Below are positions 16,417 through 25,215 of a stretch of 64,000 bases of DNA, piece after piece. The stretch is from Sphingomonas palmae (GTDB taxonomy: Bacteria; Pseudomonadota; Alphaproteobacteria; Sphingomonadales; Sphingomonadaceae), in NCBI RefSeq assembly GCF_900109565.1, contig NZ_FNZZ01000001.1:806001-870000 (forward strand). The letters are read 5' to 3'. A model generated the notes under the pieces. That model was not told the origin of the DNA and searched no databases. It saw nothing but the letters and a program-made list of their open reading frames with translations. A program made the translations under genes and the position numbers. How positions within the stretch are numbered: the stretch's first letter is position 1; every line of letters begins with the position of its first letter.

Positions 16417-18441
16417 ATGACCTCGCCCGTGCAGAATCCCGTCCGTACCGAACGCCACGGCGACGTGCTCGTCATCATCTCCGATTCGCCGCCGGTCAAC
16501 GCGCTCGGCGCCGCGGTGCGGGGCGGGCTCGAGGCCGGGGTCAAGGAAGGCGTCGCGGACGCGTCGATCACCGCAATGGTGCTGCGCTGCGACGGCCGCA
16601 CCTTCTTCGCGGGCGCTGACATCACCGAATTCGGCAAGCCGATGCAGGGGATCGGGCTGCACGAGGTGATCGACATGATCGACGCCAGCAGCAAGCCGAT
16701 CGTCGCCGCGATCCACGGCACCGCGCTCGGCGGCGGGTGCGAGGTCGCGCTCGCGTGCCAGTACCGCGTCGCGGTGCCTTCGGCCAAGGTCGGGCTGCCC
16801 GAGGTCAAGCTCGGCCTGCTCCCCGGTGCCGGCGGCACGCAGCGGCTGCCGCGCGTCGTCGGGGTCAAGGCGGCGCTCGAGATGATCGCGCTGGGCGATC
16901 CCGTGTCGGCGAAGAAAGCCGCGGAGATTGGCCTCGTCGACAAGGTCGTCGGTGAAGACAGTCTGGAAGCCGACGCGATCGCCTTCGCGCGCGAGATCGC
17001 GGACAAGCGCCCGATCCCGCGCGTGCGCGATCGCGAGGTCGCGCCCGACCCCGAGGCGGTTGAGGCGTTCAGACAAGCCAACGGTCGCAAAATGCGTGGC
17101 TTCGACGCCCCTGCCGCCTGCGTCGCCTGCGTGGTGGCGGCGACCGAGAAGCCGTTCGACGAAGGGCTCCAGTTCGAGCGCGAGCAGTTCATGAAGCTGA
17201 TGACGGGCACGCAGTCCGCCGCGCAGCGCCACATCTTCTTCGCCGAACGTCAGGCCGCGAAGATCGACGGCATCGCGTCCGACATCACGCTGCGCCCGAT
17301 CAACCGCGTCGGCGTGATCGGCGCGGGCACGATGGGCGGCGGGATCAGCATGAACTTTCTGTCGGCCGGCATTGCGGTGACGATCGTCGAGATGCAGAAG
17401 GAGGCACTCGACCGCGGCACCGGCGTGATGCGCAAGAATTACGAGGCGTCGGCGGCGAAGGGCAGGATCAAGCCCGACGCGCCCGAGCAGGCGATGGGGC
17501 TGCTCAAGCCGACGCTCAACCTCGAAGACCTCGCCGACTGCGACCTCATCATCGAGGCGGTGTACGAGAACATGGAGGTCAAGAAGGAGATCTTCGGCAA
17601 GCTGGACAAGATCGCCAAACCCGGCGCGATCCTGGCGTCGAACACCAGCTACCTCGACATCGACGAGATCGCCGCCTCGACCAGCCGACCTGAGGACGTG
17701 CTCGGCATGCACTTCTTCTCGCCCGCCAACGTCATGAAGCTCTTGGAGATTGTGCGCGGCGCGAAGACCGCGGACGACGTGCTCGCGACCGCGATGGCGC
17801 TGGCGAAGAAGATCAGGAAGGTCGCGGTGGTCGCGGGCGTCACGCACGGCTTCATTGGCAACCGCATGCTGATGCCGCGGCAGGTCGAGGCGAACAAGCT
17901 GCTGATGGAGGGCGCGACGCCGGAGCAGATCGACCGCGTCCACACCGAGTTCGGCATGCCGATGGGGCCGTTCCAGATGAGCGACCTCGCCGGCGTCGAC
18001 ATCGGCTGGCACCGCGATCCCAACCGGATCGAGAGCATCCGCGACGCGCTCGCCGCCGAAGGGCGCTGGGGGCAGAAGAAGCAGGCGGGCTATTACGATT
18101 ACGACGAGAAGCGTAACCCCACCCCCTCCCCGCGCGTCGCCGAGATCATCGAGGATTTCCGCAGCCGCTCGAACATGCCCAAGCGCGAGATCACCGACCA
18201 GGAGATCGTCGAGCGCACGCTCTACCCGATGGTGAACGAAGGCGCGCTGATCCTGGAGGAAGGCAAGGCGCAGCGCGGGTCCGACGTCGATGTGGTATGG
18301 ATCTACGGCTACGGCTGGCCCGTCTATCGCGGTGGCCCGATGTTCTGGGCGCAGAGCGAAGGCTACGACAAGGTCGTCGCGGGGCTCGAGAAGCACGGCT
18401 TCAAGGTGGCGGATACGCTCAAGGCCGGCACGATCAAGTGA
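16417..18441 (+). CDS. Bifunctional enoyl-CoA hydratase / 3-hydroxyacyl-CoA dehydrogenase
   Basis: This 674-aa multifunctional beta-oxidation enzyme (FadJ/FadB-like) has an N-terminal crotonase domain (oxyanion motifs [10 protein letters not shown] near 68 and [17 protein letters not shown] near 105). An NAD-binding 3-hydroxyacyl-CoA dehydrogenase domain ([12 protein letters not shown] near 297-308) and its C-terminal helical domains follow. It hydrates enoyl-CoA and oxidises the product to 3-ketoacyl-CoA; the matching thiolase may be the one at 32825. CGGAGTATCGCCTCAC precedes the ATG. A palindromic repeat follows the stop. Confidence 0.93.
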   Translation: MTSPVQNPVRTERHGDVLVIISDSPPVNALGAAVRGGLEAGVKEGVADASITAMVLRCDGRTFFAGADITEFGKPMQGIGLHEVIDMIDASSKPIVAAIHGTALGGGCEVALACQYRVAVPSAKVGLPEVKLGLLPGAGGTQRLPRVVGVKAALEMIALGDPVSAKKAAEIGLVDKVVGEDSLEADAIAFAREIADKRPIPRVRDREVAPDPEAVEAFRQANGRKMRGFDAPAACVACVVAATEKPFDEGLQFEREQFMKLMTGTQSAAQRHIFFAERQAAKIDGIASDITLRPINRVGVIGAGTMGGGISMNFLSAGIAVTIVEMQKEALDRGTGVMRKNYEASAAKGRIKPDAPEQAMGLLKPTLNLEDLADCDLIIEAVYENMEVKKEIFGKLDKIAKPGAILASNTSYLDIDEIAASTSRPEDVLGMHFFSPANVMKLLEIVRGAKTADDVLATAMALAKKIRKVAVVAGVTHGFIGNRMLMPRQVEANKLLMEGATPEQIDRVHTEFGMPMGPFQMSDLAGVDIGWHRDPNRIESIRDALAAEGRWGQKKQAGYYDYDEKRNPTPSPRVAEIIEDFRSRSNMPKREITDQEIVERTLYPMVNEGALILEEGKAQRGSDVDVVWIYGYGWPVYRGGPMFWAQSEGYDKVVAGLEKHGFKVADTLKAGTIK

Positions 18442-18454
18442 GGGCGGAGCGCAA

Positions 18455-18592
18455 CATATCCTCCCCACTCGTGGGGAGGGGGACCGCCGCGCGCAGCGTG
18501 GTGGTGGAGGGGGTTCGCCGCTTGCGGATCGCGTTGGACGCCCCCTCCACCAGCCTGCGGCTGGTCCCCCTCCCCATTCTGGGGAGGATATG
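18455..18592. repeat. 138-bp palindromic MITE-like element, copy 1
   Basis: Terminal inverted repeats are perfect over 13 bp: CATATCCTCCCCA (18455-18467) and TGGGGAGGATATG (18580-18592). Internally TGGGGAGGGGGACC pairs with GGTCCCCCTCCCCA, and GGTGGAGGGGG with CCCCCTCCACC, so the whole unit can fold on itself. The right end supplies GGGGAGG as the Shine-Dalgarno of the amidase gene, and its last three bases are an in-frame ATG. Related to the element at 22351-22485. Confidence 0.75.
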
Positions 18593-19915
18593 ATGGCTGA
18601 ACGCTCCGGCCTCGTCACCGCCGCTGCGATCCGCGCGCACGAGACCACCGCGCTCGCCGAAACCGACGCCGCGATCGGGCGAATCGAGGCGCGGGACGGC
18701 GCGCTGAACGCCGTCGTCGTGCGCGACTTCGATCGCGCGCGCGCTGCCGCCGCCGCGCTCGACCGGCGGATCGCGGAGGGCTTCGACGCGCCCCTGCTCG
18801 GCGTGCCGATGACGATCAAGGAGAGTTTCGACGTCGCCGGACTGCCGACGACGTTCGGATTCGAGGAGCATCGCGACTTCGTGGCGCAAGCCGACGCGGT
18901 CGCGGTAAAACGGTTGAAGGCGGCGGGCGCGATCCTGCTCGGCAAGACCAACGTGCCGCCCGCGCTCTCCGACTTGCAGTCGAACAACCCGGTCTACGGC
19001 CGCACGCTGAACGCGGTGAACCCCGACCGCAGCGCCGGCGGGTCATCGGGCGGCTCGGCGGTCGCACTCGCCAGCGGGATGGTGCCGCTCGAGTTCGGTT
19101 CCGACATCGGCGGGTCGATCCGCGTGCCCGCGGCCTTCAACGGCGTGTGGGGGCACAAGCCGACCTGGGGCGTTCTGCCGACCGACGGCCACTTCCACCC
19201 AGGCACCGATGGCGCGCGCAGCGTCCTGTCCGTCATCGGCCCGCTCGCACGGCACCCCGACGACCTCGATGCCGCGCTCGACGTGGTCGCCGACCACCCG
19301 CTCAAGCCCTCGATGGTGCGAAGCGCGGGCGACCTGCGCGTCCTGCTGCTGACCACCCACCCGCTCGCAACCGCGCAGGACGCGATCGTCGCGAGCCTTG
19401 AGTCGCTCGGCACCGCGCTGGAGCAGGCCGGCGCGCGCGTAGACCGCGCGAGCGAGCTGCTGCCCGATCTCGCGCGGCAGCACGACGCCTACTGGAACAT
19501 GCTCAACATCGCGATGTCCAGGCGTGGCCCGCCCGACAGCCGCCCGACGGTGTCGGTCGACACGTGGCTGCACCTCCACGACGAGCAGGCACGCATCCAA
19601 CGCCAGTGGCGGCGATTGTTCGAGGATTACGACGCGGTGATCGCGCCGACGCTCGGCACCACCGCCTTCCCGCACGACGACACGCCGCTCGCCCAGCGGC
19701 GGCTCGACGTGAACGGCGCCGACACGCAATTCTTCCACCAGTTCGCCTGGGCCGGACTCGCCACCCTGCCGATGCTGCCTGCCACCAGTGTGCCGATCGG
19801 GCACGATGCCGACGGCCTGCCGATCGGCGCGCAGGTGATCGCAGACCTTTACGCCGACCATCACGCCATCGCGGTCGCGCGCGTCGCGCACGACCTCGTC
19901 AGGAGCCGCACATGA
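18593..19915 (+). CDS. Amidase, amidase-signature family
   Basis: This 440-aa hydrolase has the Ser-cisSer-Lys triad: K76 (TIKES), S151 in the GGSSGGS signature and S175 (SDIGGSIRVPA). The family cleaves linear or cyclic amides, including aryl acylamides and acyl-amino acids. An in-frame ATG three bases upstream could also be used. The Shine-Dalgarno lies in the end of a palindromic repeat. The stop overlaps the next acyl-CoA dehydrogenase start (ATGA), so the amidase belongs to the catabolic operon and may free an acid or amine from an amide substrate. Confidence 0.88.
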   Translation: MAERSGLVTAAAIRAHETTALAETDAAIGRIEARDGALNAVVVRDFDRARAAAAALDRRIAEGFDAPLLGVPMTIKESFDVAGLPTTFGFEEHRDFVAQADAVAVKRLKAAGAILLGKTNVPPALSDLQSNNPVYGRTLNAVNPDRSAGGSSGGSAVALASGMVPLEFGSDIGGSIRVPAAFNGVWGHKPTWGVLPTDGHFHPGTDGARSVLSVIGPLARHPDDLDAALDVVADHPLKPSMVRSAGDLRVLLLTTHPLATAQDAIVASLESLGTALEQAGARVDRASELLPDLARQHDAYWNMLNIAMSRRGPPDSRPTVSVDTWLHLHDEQARIQRQWRRLFEDYDAVIAPTLGTTAFPHDDTPLAQRRLDVNGADTQFFHQFAWAGLATLPMLPATSVPIGHDADGLPIGAQVIADLYADHHAIAVARVAHDLVRSRT

Positions 19916-21096
19916 CCGACCTCGACACCTTCCGCACAGAAACACGCGCGTGGCTGGAGGAGAATTGCCCGCCCGGGATGCGCGAGCCGATCCGCTCGGA
20001 CAAGGACACCGCCTGGGGCGGGCGCGACCAGAGCGACATGACGCCCGCGCAGAAGACGTGGATGGATCGCATGGGCGCGCGCGGCTGGACCGTCCCCGAC
20101 TGGCCCAAGGAATACGGCGGCGGCGGGCTGTCGGCGGCCGAGACCAAGGTGCTGCGCGAGGAAATGGCCCGCATCCGCGCACGCAATCCGCTCTACTCGT
20201 TCGGTATCTCGATGCTTGGGCCGGCGCTGCTTAAATACGGCACAGAGGAACAGAAGAAGCGCTTCCTGCCCGAGATCGCGCGCGGCGAAATCCGCTGGTG
20301 CCAGGGCTATTCGGAGCCCAACGCCGGGTCCGACCTCGCCAGCCTCGCGACCAGCGCCGAGGACAAGGGCGACCACTTCCTCGTCAACGGGCAAAAGGTA
20401 TGGACCAGCTACGCCGACAAGGCCGACTGGATCTTCTGCCTGGTGCGCACCGACAAGACGACCAAGCAGGGCGGGATCAGCTTCGTGCTGTTCGACATGC
20501 GCACGCCCGGCGTCTCGACCAAGCCGATCCTGCTGATCAGCGGCTACTCGCCCTTCTGCGAGACCTTCTTCGACAATGTCGAGGTCCCGAAAGAGAACCT
20601 CGTCGGCGAACTCAACCGCGGCTGGGAGGTTGCCAAGTACCTGCTGGGCCATGAGCGCGAGATGATCTCAGGCATGGGCTTGGGTGCGGGTGGCAAGAAC
20701 CCGCTGATCGAGGGCGCGCTGGCGACGATCGGGCTCGATCACGACGGTCGCCTCGCCGACCCGCTGCTGCGCGCGCAGATCGCCATGTTCGAGGTCCGCG
20801 CCCGCGCCTTCACCGCGCAGAGCGAGCGCTTCATCGACGAGTTGAAGGCCGGCCGCGCGCACCCCGCGCAGCCGAGCATGATGAAATACTACGGCACCGA
20901 GCTGAACAAGAGCCGCCACGAATTGATGATGGCGGCGGGCGGATCGGATGAGCTCGAATGGGAGAGCGAGGCCAGCCGCGGCGGTCACCACGCGCGCGCG
21001 TGGCTGCGCACCAAGGCGAACTCGATCGAGGGCGGGACCAGCGAGATCCAGCTCAACATCATCGCCAAGCGCATCCTGGAACTGCCGGGCGCGTGA
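19912..21096 (+). CDS. Acyl-CoA dehydrogenase 1
   Basis: This 394-aa flavoenzyme has the N-terminal helical domain, the beta domain with WCQGYSEPNAGSDLASL near residue 130-145 and a FAD-contact stretch, and the C-terminal helices ending IEGGTSEIQLNIIAKRIL. The C-terminal GGTSEIQ is the usual FAD/oligomer motif. It resembles the FadE-type heterodimer subunits of sphingomonads and actinobacteria, and the next dehydrogenase at 21216 could be its partner. The substrate is unassigned. It is coupled to the amidase stop. Confidence 0.88.
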   Translation: MTDLDTFRTETRAWLEENCPPGMREPIRSDKDTAWGGRDQSDMTPAQKTWMDRMGARGWTVPDWPKEYGGGGLSAAETKVLREEMARIRARNPLYSFGISMLGPALLKYGTEEQKKRFLPEIARGEIRWCQGYSEPNAGSDLASLATSAEDKGDHFLVNGQKVWTSYADKADWIFCLVRTDKTTKQGGISFVLFDMRTPGVSTKPILLISGYSPFCETFFDNVEVPKENLVGELNRGWEVAKYLLGHEREMISGMGLGAGGKNPLIEGALATIGLDHDGRLADPLLRAQIAMFEVRARAFTAQSERFIDELKAGRAHPAQPSMMKYYGTELNKSRHELMMAAGGSDELEWESEASRGGHHARAWLRTKANSIEGGTSEIQLNIIAKRILELPGA

Positions 21097-21103
21097 TCTA
21101 AAG

Positions 21104-21206
21104 CCCTCTCCCCTGCGGAGTGAGGGCTGCCCCGTTCAAACACAACAAATCAGGGTCGGTGCGTGAGGCGTCCCTCACCCCGACCCTCTCCCCGTAAGGG
21201 AGAGGG
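21104..21206. repeat. CCCTCTCCC palindromic intergenic repeat
   Basis: Two hairpins bracket the unit: CCCTCTCCCC-TGC-GGAG-TGAGGG near 21108-21130 and a 9-bp perfect stem CCCTCTCCC (21184-21192) / GGGAGAGGG (21198-21206) with a CGTAA loop. The second stem's right arm is also the Shine-Dalgarno for the dehydrogenase at 21216. Same family as 2136-2214. Confidence 0.65.
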
Positions 21207-21215
21207 AGTTAGACA

Positions 21216-22343
21216 ATGCCGCTTTTCCTGAACGACGAACAAACGATGCTGCGCGACACCGCCAAGGACTTCGTCGCCGAGCACGCCCCCGTCAGCCACA
21301 TGCGCGCGCTCCGCGACGCCGATGACCAGACCGGGTTCAGCCGCGACCTGTGGAAGCAGTTCGCAGAAATGGGCTTCACCGGCATGCTGATCGGCGAGGA
21401 TCAGGGCGGCCTCGGGCTCGGCCATGTCGAGGCTGGCGTGGTGCTGGAGGAAATCGGGCGCAACCTGTCGCCCTCGCCGTTTCTGTCGACCGCGGTCGCG
21501 GCGGTCGAGGCATTGAAGGGCAGCGCCCAGGCCGAACGCTGGTTCCCCGGCATCATCGCGGGCGACACGGTCGTCGGTCTCGCGATCGACGAGGGCGCGA
21601 AACATCGCAATGCCGTCGGCATGAAGGCCGAGCGTTCGGGCAACGGCTTCAAGCTGACCGGCGCCAAGCAGTTCGTGACTCATGGCCACGTCGCCGACCT
21701 GCTGATCGTCGCCGCGCGCACCGCCGGATCGGCGGAGGACGAGGACGGCGTGACGCTGTTCGCGGTGCCGCGCGACGCAGCCAATCTGTCCGCGCGTGCA
21801 GAGCGGCTGACCGACGCCAGCCTCGCCGCGCGCATCGAGTTCGACGGAGTGGAGGTCGACGCCGACGCGGTGATCGGCGAGGTCGACGCTGGCCGTGACC
21901 CGCTCGGCCGGCTGCTGCGCGCGGGCCGCACCGGCGCCGCGGCGGAGATGCTCGGCGTCGGCGGCGGCGCGATGGATATGACGCTCGGCTACCTCAAGGA
22001 GCGCAAGCAGTTCGGGACCGTGATCGGCAGCTACCAGGCGCTCCAGCACCGCGCAGCGCATCTCTATTCCGAGATGGAAGTCGCGCGCGCCGCGGTGCTG
22101 AAGGCGCAGCAGTTGCTCGATCTGGGCGACAACCGCGCAGAAGCGGCGGTGTCGGTCGCCAAGGCGATGACCGGCATCGCGACCACCCTGGCGGTGCAGG
22201 AGGGCGTACAGATGCACGGCGGCATCGGCATGACCGACGAGTATGACATCGGCTTCTACATGAAGCGCGGGCGCGTGCTGGCCGAGATATTCGGCGACGC
22301 CAACTTCCACGCCGACCAGCTCGCGCGCGCGGCGGGCTATTGA
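21216..22343 (+). CDS. Acyl-CoA dehydrogenase 2
   Basis: This 375-aa acyl-CoA dehydrogenase has N-terminal LFLNDEQTMLRDTAKDF, a central beta domain and the C-terminal QFGTVIGSYQALQH plus MHGGIGMTDEYDIG segments. The motif LGVGGGAMDMTLGYLKERKQFG is typical of the C-terminal domain. It is shorter than and distinct from the 19912 dehydrogenase; adjacent unequal subunits in FadE-type enzymes often form a heterotetramer with one FAD site per pair. This pairing is inferred. The ribosome-binding site sits in a repeat hairpin. Confidence 0.88.
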   Translation: MPLFLNDEQTMLRDTAKDFVAEHAPVSHMRALRDADDQTGFSRDLWKQFAEMGFTGMLIGEDQGGLGLGHVEAGVVLEEIGRNLSPSPFLSTAVAAVEALKGSAQAERWFPGIIAGDTVVGLAIDEGAKHRNAVGMKAERSGNGFKLTGAKQFVTHGHVADLLIVAARTAGSAEDEDGVTLFAVPRDAANLSARAERLTDASLAARIEFDGVEVDADAVIGEVDAGRDPLGRLLRAGRTGAAAEMLGVGGGAMDMTLGYLKERKQFGTVIGSYQALQHRAAHLYSEMEVARAAVLKAQQLLDLGDNRAEAAVSVAKAMTGIATTLAVQEGVQMHGGIGMTDEYDIGFYMKRGRVLAEIFGDANFHADQLARAAGY

Positions 22344-22350
22344 CGAGCCA

Positions 22351-22485
22351 CTATCCTCCCCGGCACGGGGAGGGGGACCATGCGCAGCATGGTGGAGGGG
22401 GAGCACGGGCGGATCGCAGGTGGCGATCCTCCTCCACCACCGACCTTCGGCCGGCGGTCCCCTTATCCATTCTGGCGAGGATAAG
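22351..22485. repeat. Palindromic MITE-like element, copy 2
   Basis: Same layout as 18455-18592: left end CTATCCTCCCC, GGGGAGGGGGACC, GCGCAGC, GTGGAGGGGG, then CCTCCACCA, GGTCCCC and right end CATTCTGGCGAGGATAAG. It has diverged from copy 1, but the right end again supplies GCGAGGA as the ribosome-binding site one base before the tesB ATG region. Confidence 0.7.
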
Positions 22486-23388
22486 ATGACCGACCAAGCG
22501 CCCCCCTCCCCGACCGAACTCGCCGCGGACCTCGTCGACCTGCTCGACGTTGAGGAGATCGACACCGACCTGTACCGCGGGCGTCGCTCGCGCGGTGGCG
22601 TCGGGCGCGTGTTCGGCGGGCAGGTGATCGCGCAGGCATTGCAGGCGGCGCAGCGCTCGACCGACGCGCCCAAGATCGCGCACTCGCTCCACGCTTATTT
22701 TATGCGAGCGGGCGACGAGCAGCACCCGATCATCTACCGTGTCGTGCGCGATTTCGAGGGGCGCAGCTTCGCCACCCGCCGCGTCATCGCGATGCAGCGC
22801 GGACAGCCGATCCTCAACATGGCCACCTCGTTCCAGGTGCCGGAGGAAGGATATCATCACCAGGCGCAGATGCCCCAGGTGCCCGCCCCCGAGACGCTGG
22901 AAAGCGAGGCTGCGATCCGCGCGCGCGAGAGCGTCCACGTCGACGAACGCTTCCGCGCCAATCTGACCCGCCCGCGCCCGGTCGAGATTCGGCCGGTCTA
23001 CCCGCGCAAGTGGTTCAAGCCGCAGCCGACCGACCCGGTGCAGCACAGCTGGTTTCGCATTTGCGCCCCGATCGGTGACGACGCCGCGGTGCACCGCGCG
23101 GTGCTCGCCTATGCCAGCGACATGGCGCTGCTCGGCACCTCGATGCTGCCGCACGGGATCAACTGGACCTCACCCGGTCTACAAAGCGCGAGCCTCGATC
23201 ACGCGCTCTGGCTCCACGAACCGTTCCGCGCCGACGAGTGGCTGCTCTACGCGACCGACAGCACCTGGGCGGGTCACGCGCGCGGGTTCAACCGCGGGCA
23301 GATCTTCACGCAGGACGGTCGGCTGGTGGCGAGCGTCGCGCAGGAAGGCCTGATCCGCATGCGCGAGCCGAAGCCCAAGCCCGCCTGA
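22486..23388 (+). CDS. tesB: Acyl-CoA thioesterase II
   Basis: This 300-aa double-hotdog thioesterase hydrolyses acyl-CoA to free acid and CoA. Family motifs are RVFGGQVIAQALQAA near residue 43, HSLHAYFMRAGD near 68, and C-terminal SLDHALWLHEPFRADEWLLY with the conserved aspartate. It closes the plus-strand catabolic run and may relieve CoA trapping during acyl degradation. The start is placed at the ATG after the repeat element; no better site exists. It is convergent with the pterin operon, three bases from the folB-like stop. Confidence 0.92.
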   Translation: MTDQAPPSPTELAADLVDLLDVEEIDTDLYRGRRSRGGVGRVFGGQVIAQALQAAQRSTDAPKIAHSLHAYFMRAGDEQHPIIYRVVRDFEGRSFATRRVIAMQRGQPILNMATSFQVPEEGYHHQAQMPQVPAPETLESEAAIRARESVHVDERFRANLTRPRPVEIRPVYPRKWFKPQPTDPVQHSWFRICAPIGDDAAVHRAVLAYASDMALLGTSMLPHGINWTSPGLQSASLDHALWLHEPFRADEWLLYATDSTWAGHARGFNRGQIFTQDGRLVASVAQEGLIRMREPKPKPA

Positions 23389-23391
23389 CGC

Positions 23392-23745
23392 TCAGTCGCG
23401 CGTGCGGACGATCTCGCACCCGACGGTCGCGTCGGGGTAGATGTCGAGCTTGGTCGAGCGCACCCGCACCTCGCGCACGCGCGCGTCCGCCAGGCACAGC
23501 GACGCGACCGCCTCGACCAGCGTTTCCTGCAACGCGAAGCCCGGCCCCGTGGCGAGCGCGTGCACCCCGTCGCGGACGAAGTCGTAGTCGAGCACTTCCT
23601 CGATCCGGTCCGCACTCGGCGGGTGCGCATAACGAACCCGCAGGTGCACCGACAGCCGCACGCGCTGCGGCGTCGTCTCGTGCGGGTGGATGCCCAGCCG
23701 CATCGCCACGTCCAAGTCGTCGAGGATCACGGTATAGTCAGGCAT
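23392..23745 (-). CDS. Dihydroneopterin aldolase/epimerase family protein (FolB/FolX-like)
   Basis: This 117-aa T-fold enzyme has the GIHPHETTPQRVRLSVHL strand and loop near residues 18-35, LDYDFVRDGV near 53 and a C-terminal STKLDIYPDATVG with a lysine in the position used for catalysis. FolB splits 7,8-dihydroneopterin to hydroxymethyldihydropterin; FolX epimerises the triphosphate. The neighbours, GTP cyclohydrolase I and a pteridine-reductase-like SDR, fit either folate or tetrahydromonapterin synthesis. It overlaps the SDR gene by 8 nt. Confidence 0.8.
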   Translation of the reverse strand: MPDYTVILDDLDVAMRLGIHPHETTPQRVRLSVHLRVRYAHPPSADRIEEVLDYDFVRDGVHALATGPGFALQETLVEAVASLCLADARVREVRVRSTKLDIYPDATVGCEIVRTRD

Positions 23746-24466
23746 CGCGGTCCTCGAACATCACGTCGCGGTCGCGCGCCAGGAAGCGTTGGCCTGCGTC
23801 GACGAACAACGTCTGCCCGGTCGTGCTCTGCGCGCCGAGCAGGAACAGCACCGCCTCGGCGACCCGCCGCGCGCCGACCGGATGCTGCAACAGATTGCGG
23901 CTGGCGACCTTCTCGAACTCGGCGTGGCTCTGGTCGCCGCTCGGCAGCGTCAGCCCGGGCGCGACCGCATTGACGCGCACGCGCGGCGCGAACGCCTGCG
24001 CCAGCATCGTCGTCGCCCCCCCGAGCGCGTATTTGCTCAACGTGTAGGAGAAGAAATCGGGGTTGGGATTGGCGAGCTTCTGGTCGAGCAGATTGACCAC
24101 CGCGCCCTCGCGTCCCTGCGCCGCCAATGCCGCGGTCAGTGTCGCGGGCGCCAGGCAGTTGATTGCGTACAATCGCGCCGCGAGCACCGGGTCGAGTGCG
24201 TCCGCCGCGTCATACTCGAACAACGAAGCGCTGTTCACCAGACCGTCAATCGGCCCCGCCGCCGCCGCGCGCGCGAACAGGTCGGGCAGCGCCGCGGTGT
24301 CGGCCAGATCGCCGCCGATCGCACTGCCGCCGAGCTCGGACGCCAGCGCCTCCGCTTCGTCGCGCGACGTGCCGTAGTGGATCACTACCCCGTGCCCCGC
24401 ACCCGCGACCGCGCGCGCGATCGTGGCGCCCAGCCGCTTCGCACCACCAGTGACCAGCACGCGCAT
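23738..24466 (-). CDS. SDR oxidoreductase, pteridine reductase/FolM-like
   Basis: This 242-aa short-chain dehydrogenase has the cofactor motif VTGGAKRLG (residues 5-13), NSAS near 87, and YxxxK in YTLSKYAL near 144-148, plus a serine-poor active-site strand (VVNLLDQ) as in FolM/PTR1-type reductases. The TGGAKRLG start is characteristic of pteridine reductases. It lies between folE and the FolB-like gene with 8-nt spacing or overlap on both sides, so reduction of dihydropterins is the likely role. Confidence 0.78.
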   Translation of the reverse strand: MRVLVTGGAKRLGATIARAVAGAGHGVVIHYGTSRDEAEALASELGGSAIGGDLADTAALPDLFARAAAAGPIDGLVNSASLFEYDAADALDPVLAARLYAINCLAPATLTAALAAQGREGAVVNLLDQKLANPNPDFFSYTLSKYALGGATTMLAQAFAPRVRVNAVAPGLTLPSGDQSHAEFEKVASRNLLQHPVGARRVAEAVLFLLGAQSTTGQTLFVDAGQRFLARDRDVMFEDRDA

Positions 24467-24474
24467 GGGATCGC

Positions 24475-25101
24475 TCAACCCAGCCCCATCAGCGCCAGCA
24501 CTTCCTTGCGGCTGCGCTCGTCGTCGCGGAACACGCCCATCATCCGGCTCGTCACCATCGCGACGCCGGGCGTGCGCACCCCGCGCGCGGTCATGCACGC
24601 GTGGCTCGCCTCGATCACCACCGCGACACCTTGCGGACGCAACCCATTCCAGATGCAGTCGGCCACCTCGGCGGTCAGCCGCTCCTGCACCTGCAATCGC
24701 CGCGCGAAGCCGTGCAGCACGCGCGCCAGCTTGGAGATGCCGACGACGTGGTCTTTGGGCAGATAGGCGATGTGCGCGCGCCCGATGATCGGCGCCATGT
24801 GATGCTCGCAGTGCGACTGGAACGGGATGTCCTTCAGCAGCACGATCTCGTCGTAGCCGCCGACCTCCTCGAACACGCGCGACAGGTGGACGCCCGGGTC
24901 CTCGCTGTAACCGCTGCAATATTCCTTCCACGCGCGCGCGACGCGCTTCGGCGTATCGACCAGTCCCTCGCGCGTGGGATCGTCGCCCGCCCACTCGATC
25001 AGCGTGCGGATCGCCGCCGCCACATGGTCGGGCACGGGCAGCTTGCCGTCCGCTGCTACCAGGTCGCCGTCCTCGGGCTCGCCACTCTCGATCGTCGTCA
25101 T
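24475..25101 (-). CDS. folE: GTP cyclohydrolase I
   Basis: FolE (208 aa) makes 7,8-dihydroneopterin triphosphate from GTP, the first step of folate and pterin synthesis. Zinc ligands are C98 and H101 (CEHH) and the second cysteine near 169 (SHACM). The conserved RLQVQERLT lies near 135-143, and VVIEASHACMTARG and RSRKEVL are also present. It is the first gene of the three-gene minus-strand unit. The upstream spacer 25102-25309 is shared with the TonB receptor on the other strand. Confidence 0.96.
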   Translation of the reverse strand: MTTIESGEPEDGDLVAADGKLPVPDHVAAAIRTLIEWAGDDPTREGLVDTPKRVARAWKEYCSGYSEDPGVHLSRVFEEVGGYDEIVLLKDIPFQSHCEHHMAPIIGRAHIAYLPKDHVVGISKLARVLHGFARRLQVQERLTAEVADCIWNGLRPQGVAVVIEASHACMTARGVRTPGVAMVTSRMMGVFRDDERSRKEVLALMGLG

Positions 25102-25215
25102 CTCGGTTTAAACGTCCTTCCGCCGCGCGTGGTAGCAGAAGTCGCGCGACATTCGACAACTGTCTCTTTTCGGCCACGTTCACTGGCTGCGCAACATCCA
25201 ACAATAATTTCGTTT

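Noticed and set aside
16342..18987. 881-codon minus-strand frame over the hydratase/dehydrogenase gene
   Set aside because: A shadow of a gene with two complete catalytic domains; no ribosome-binding site or domain on this strand.
25160..25177. CTGTCTC-N4-CGGCCAC, a possible single Pho box before the TonB receptor
   Set aside because: The second half-site matches only 5 of 7 positions and it stands alone; too weak compared with the array at 50973.
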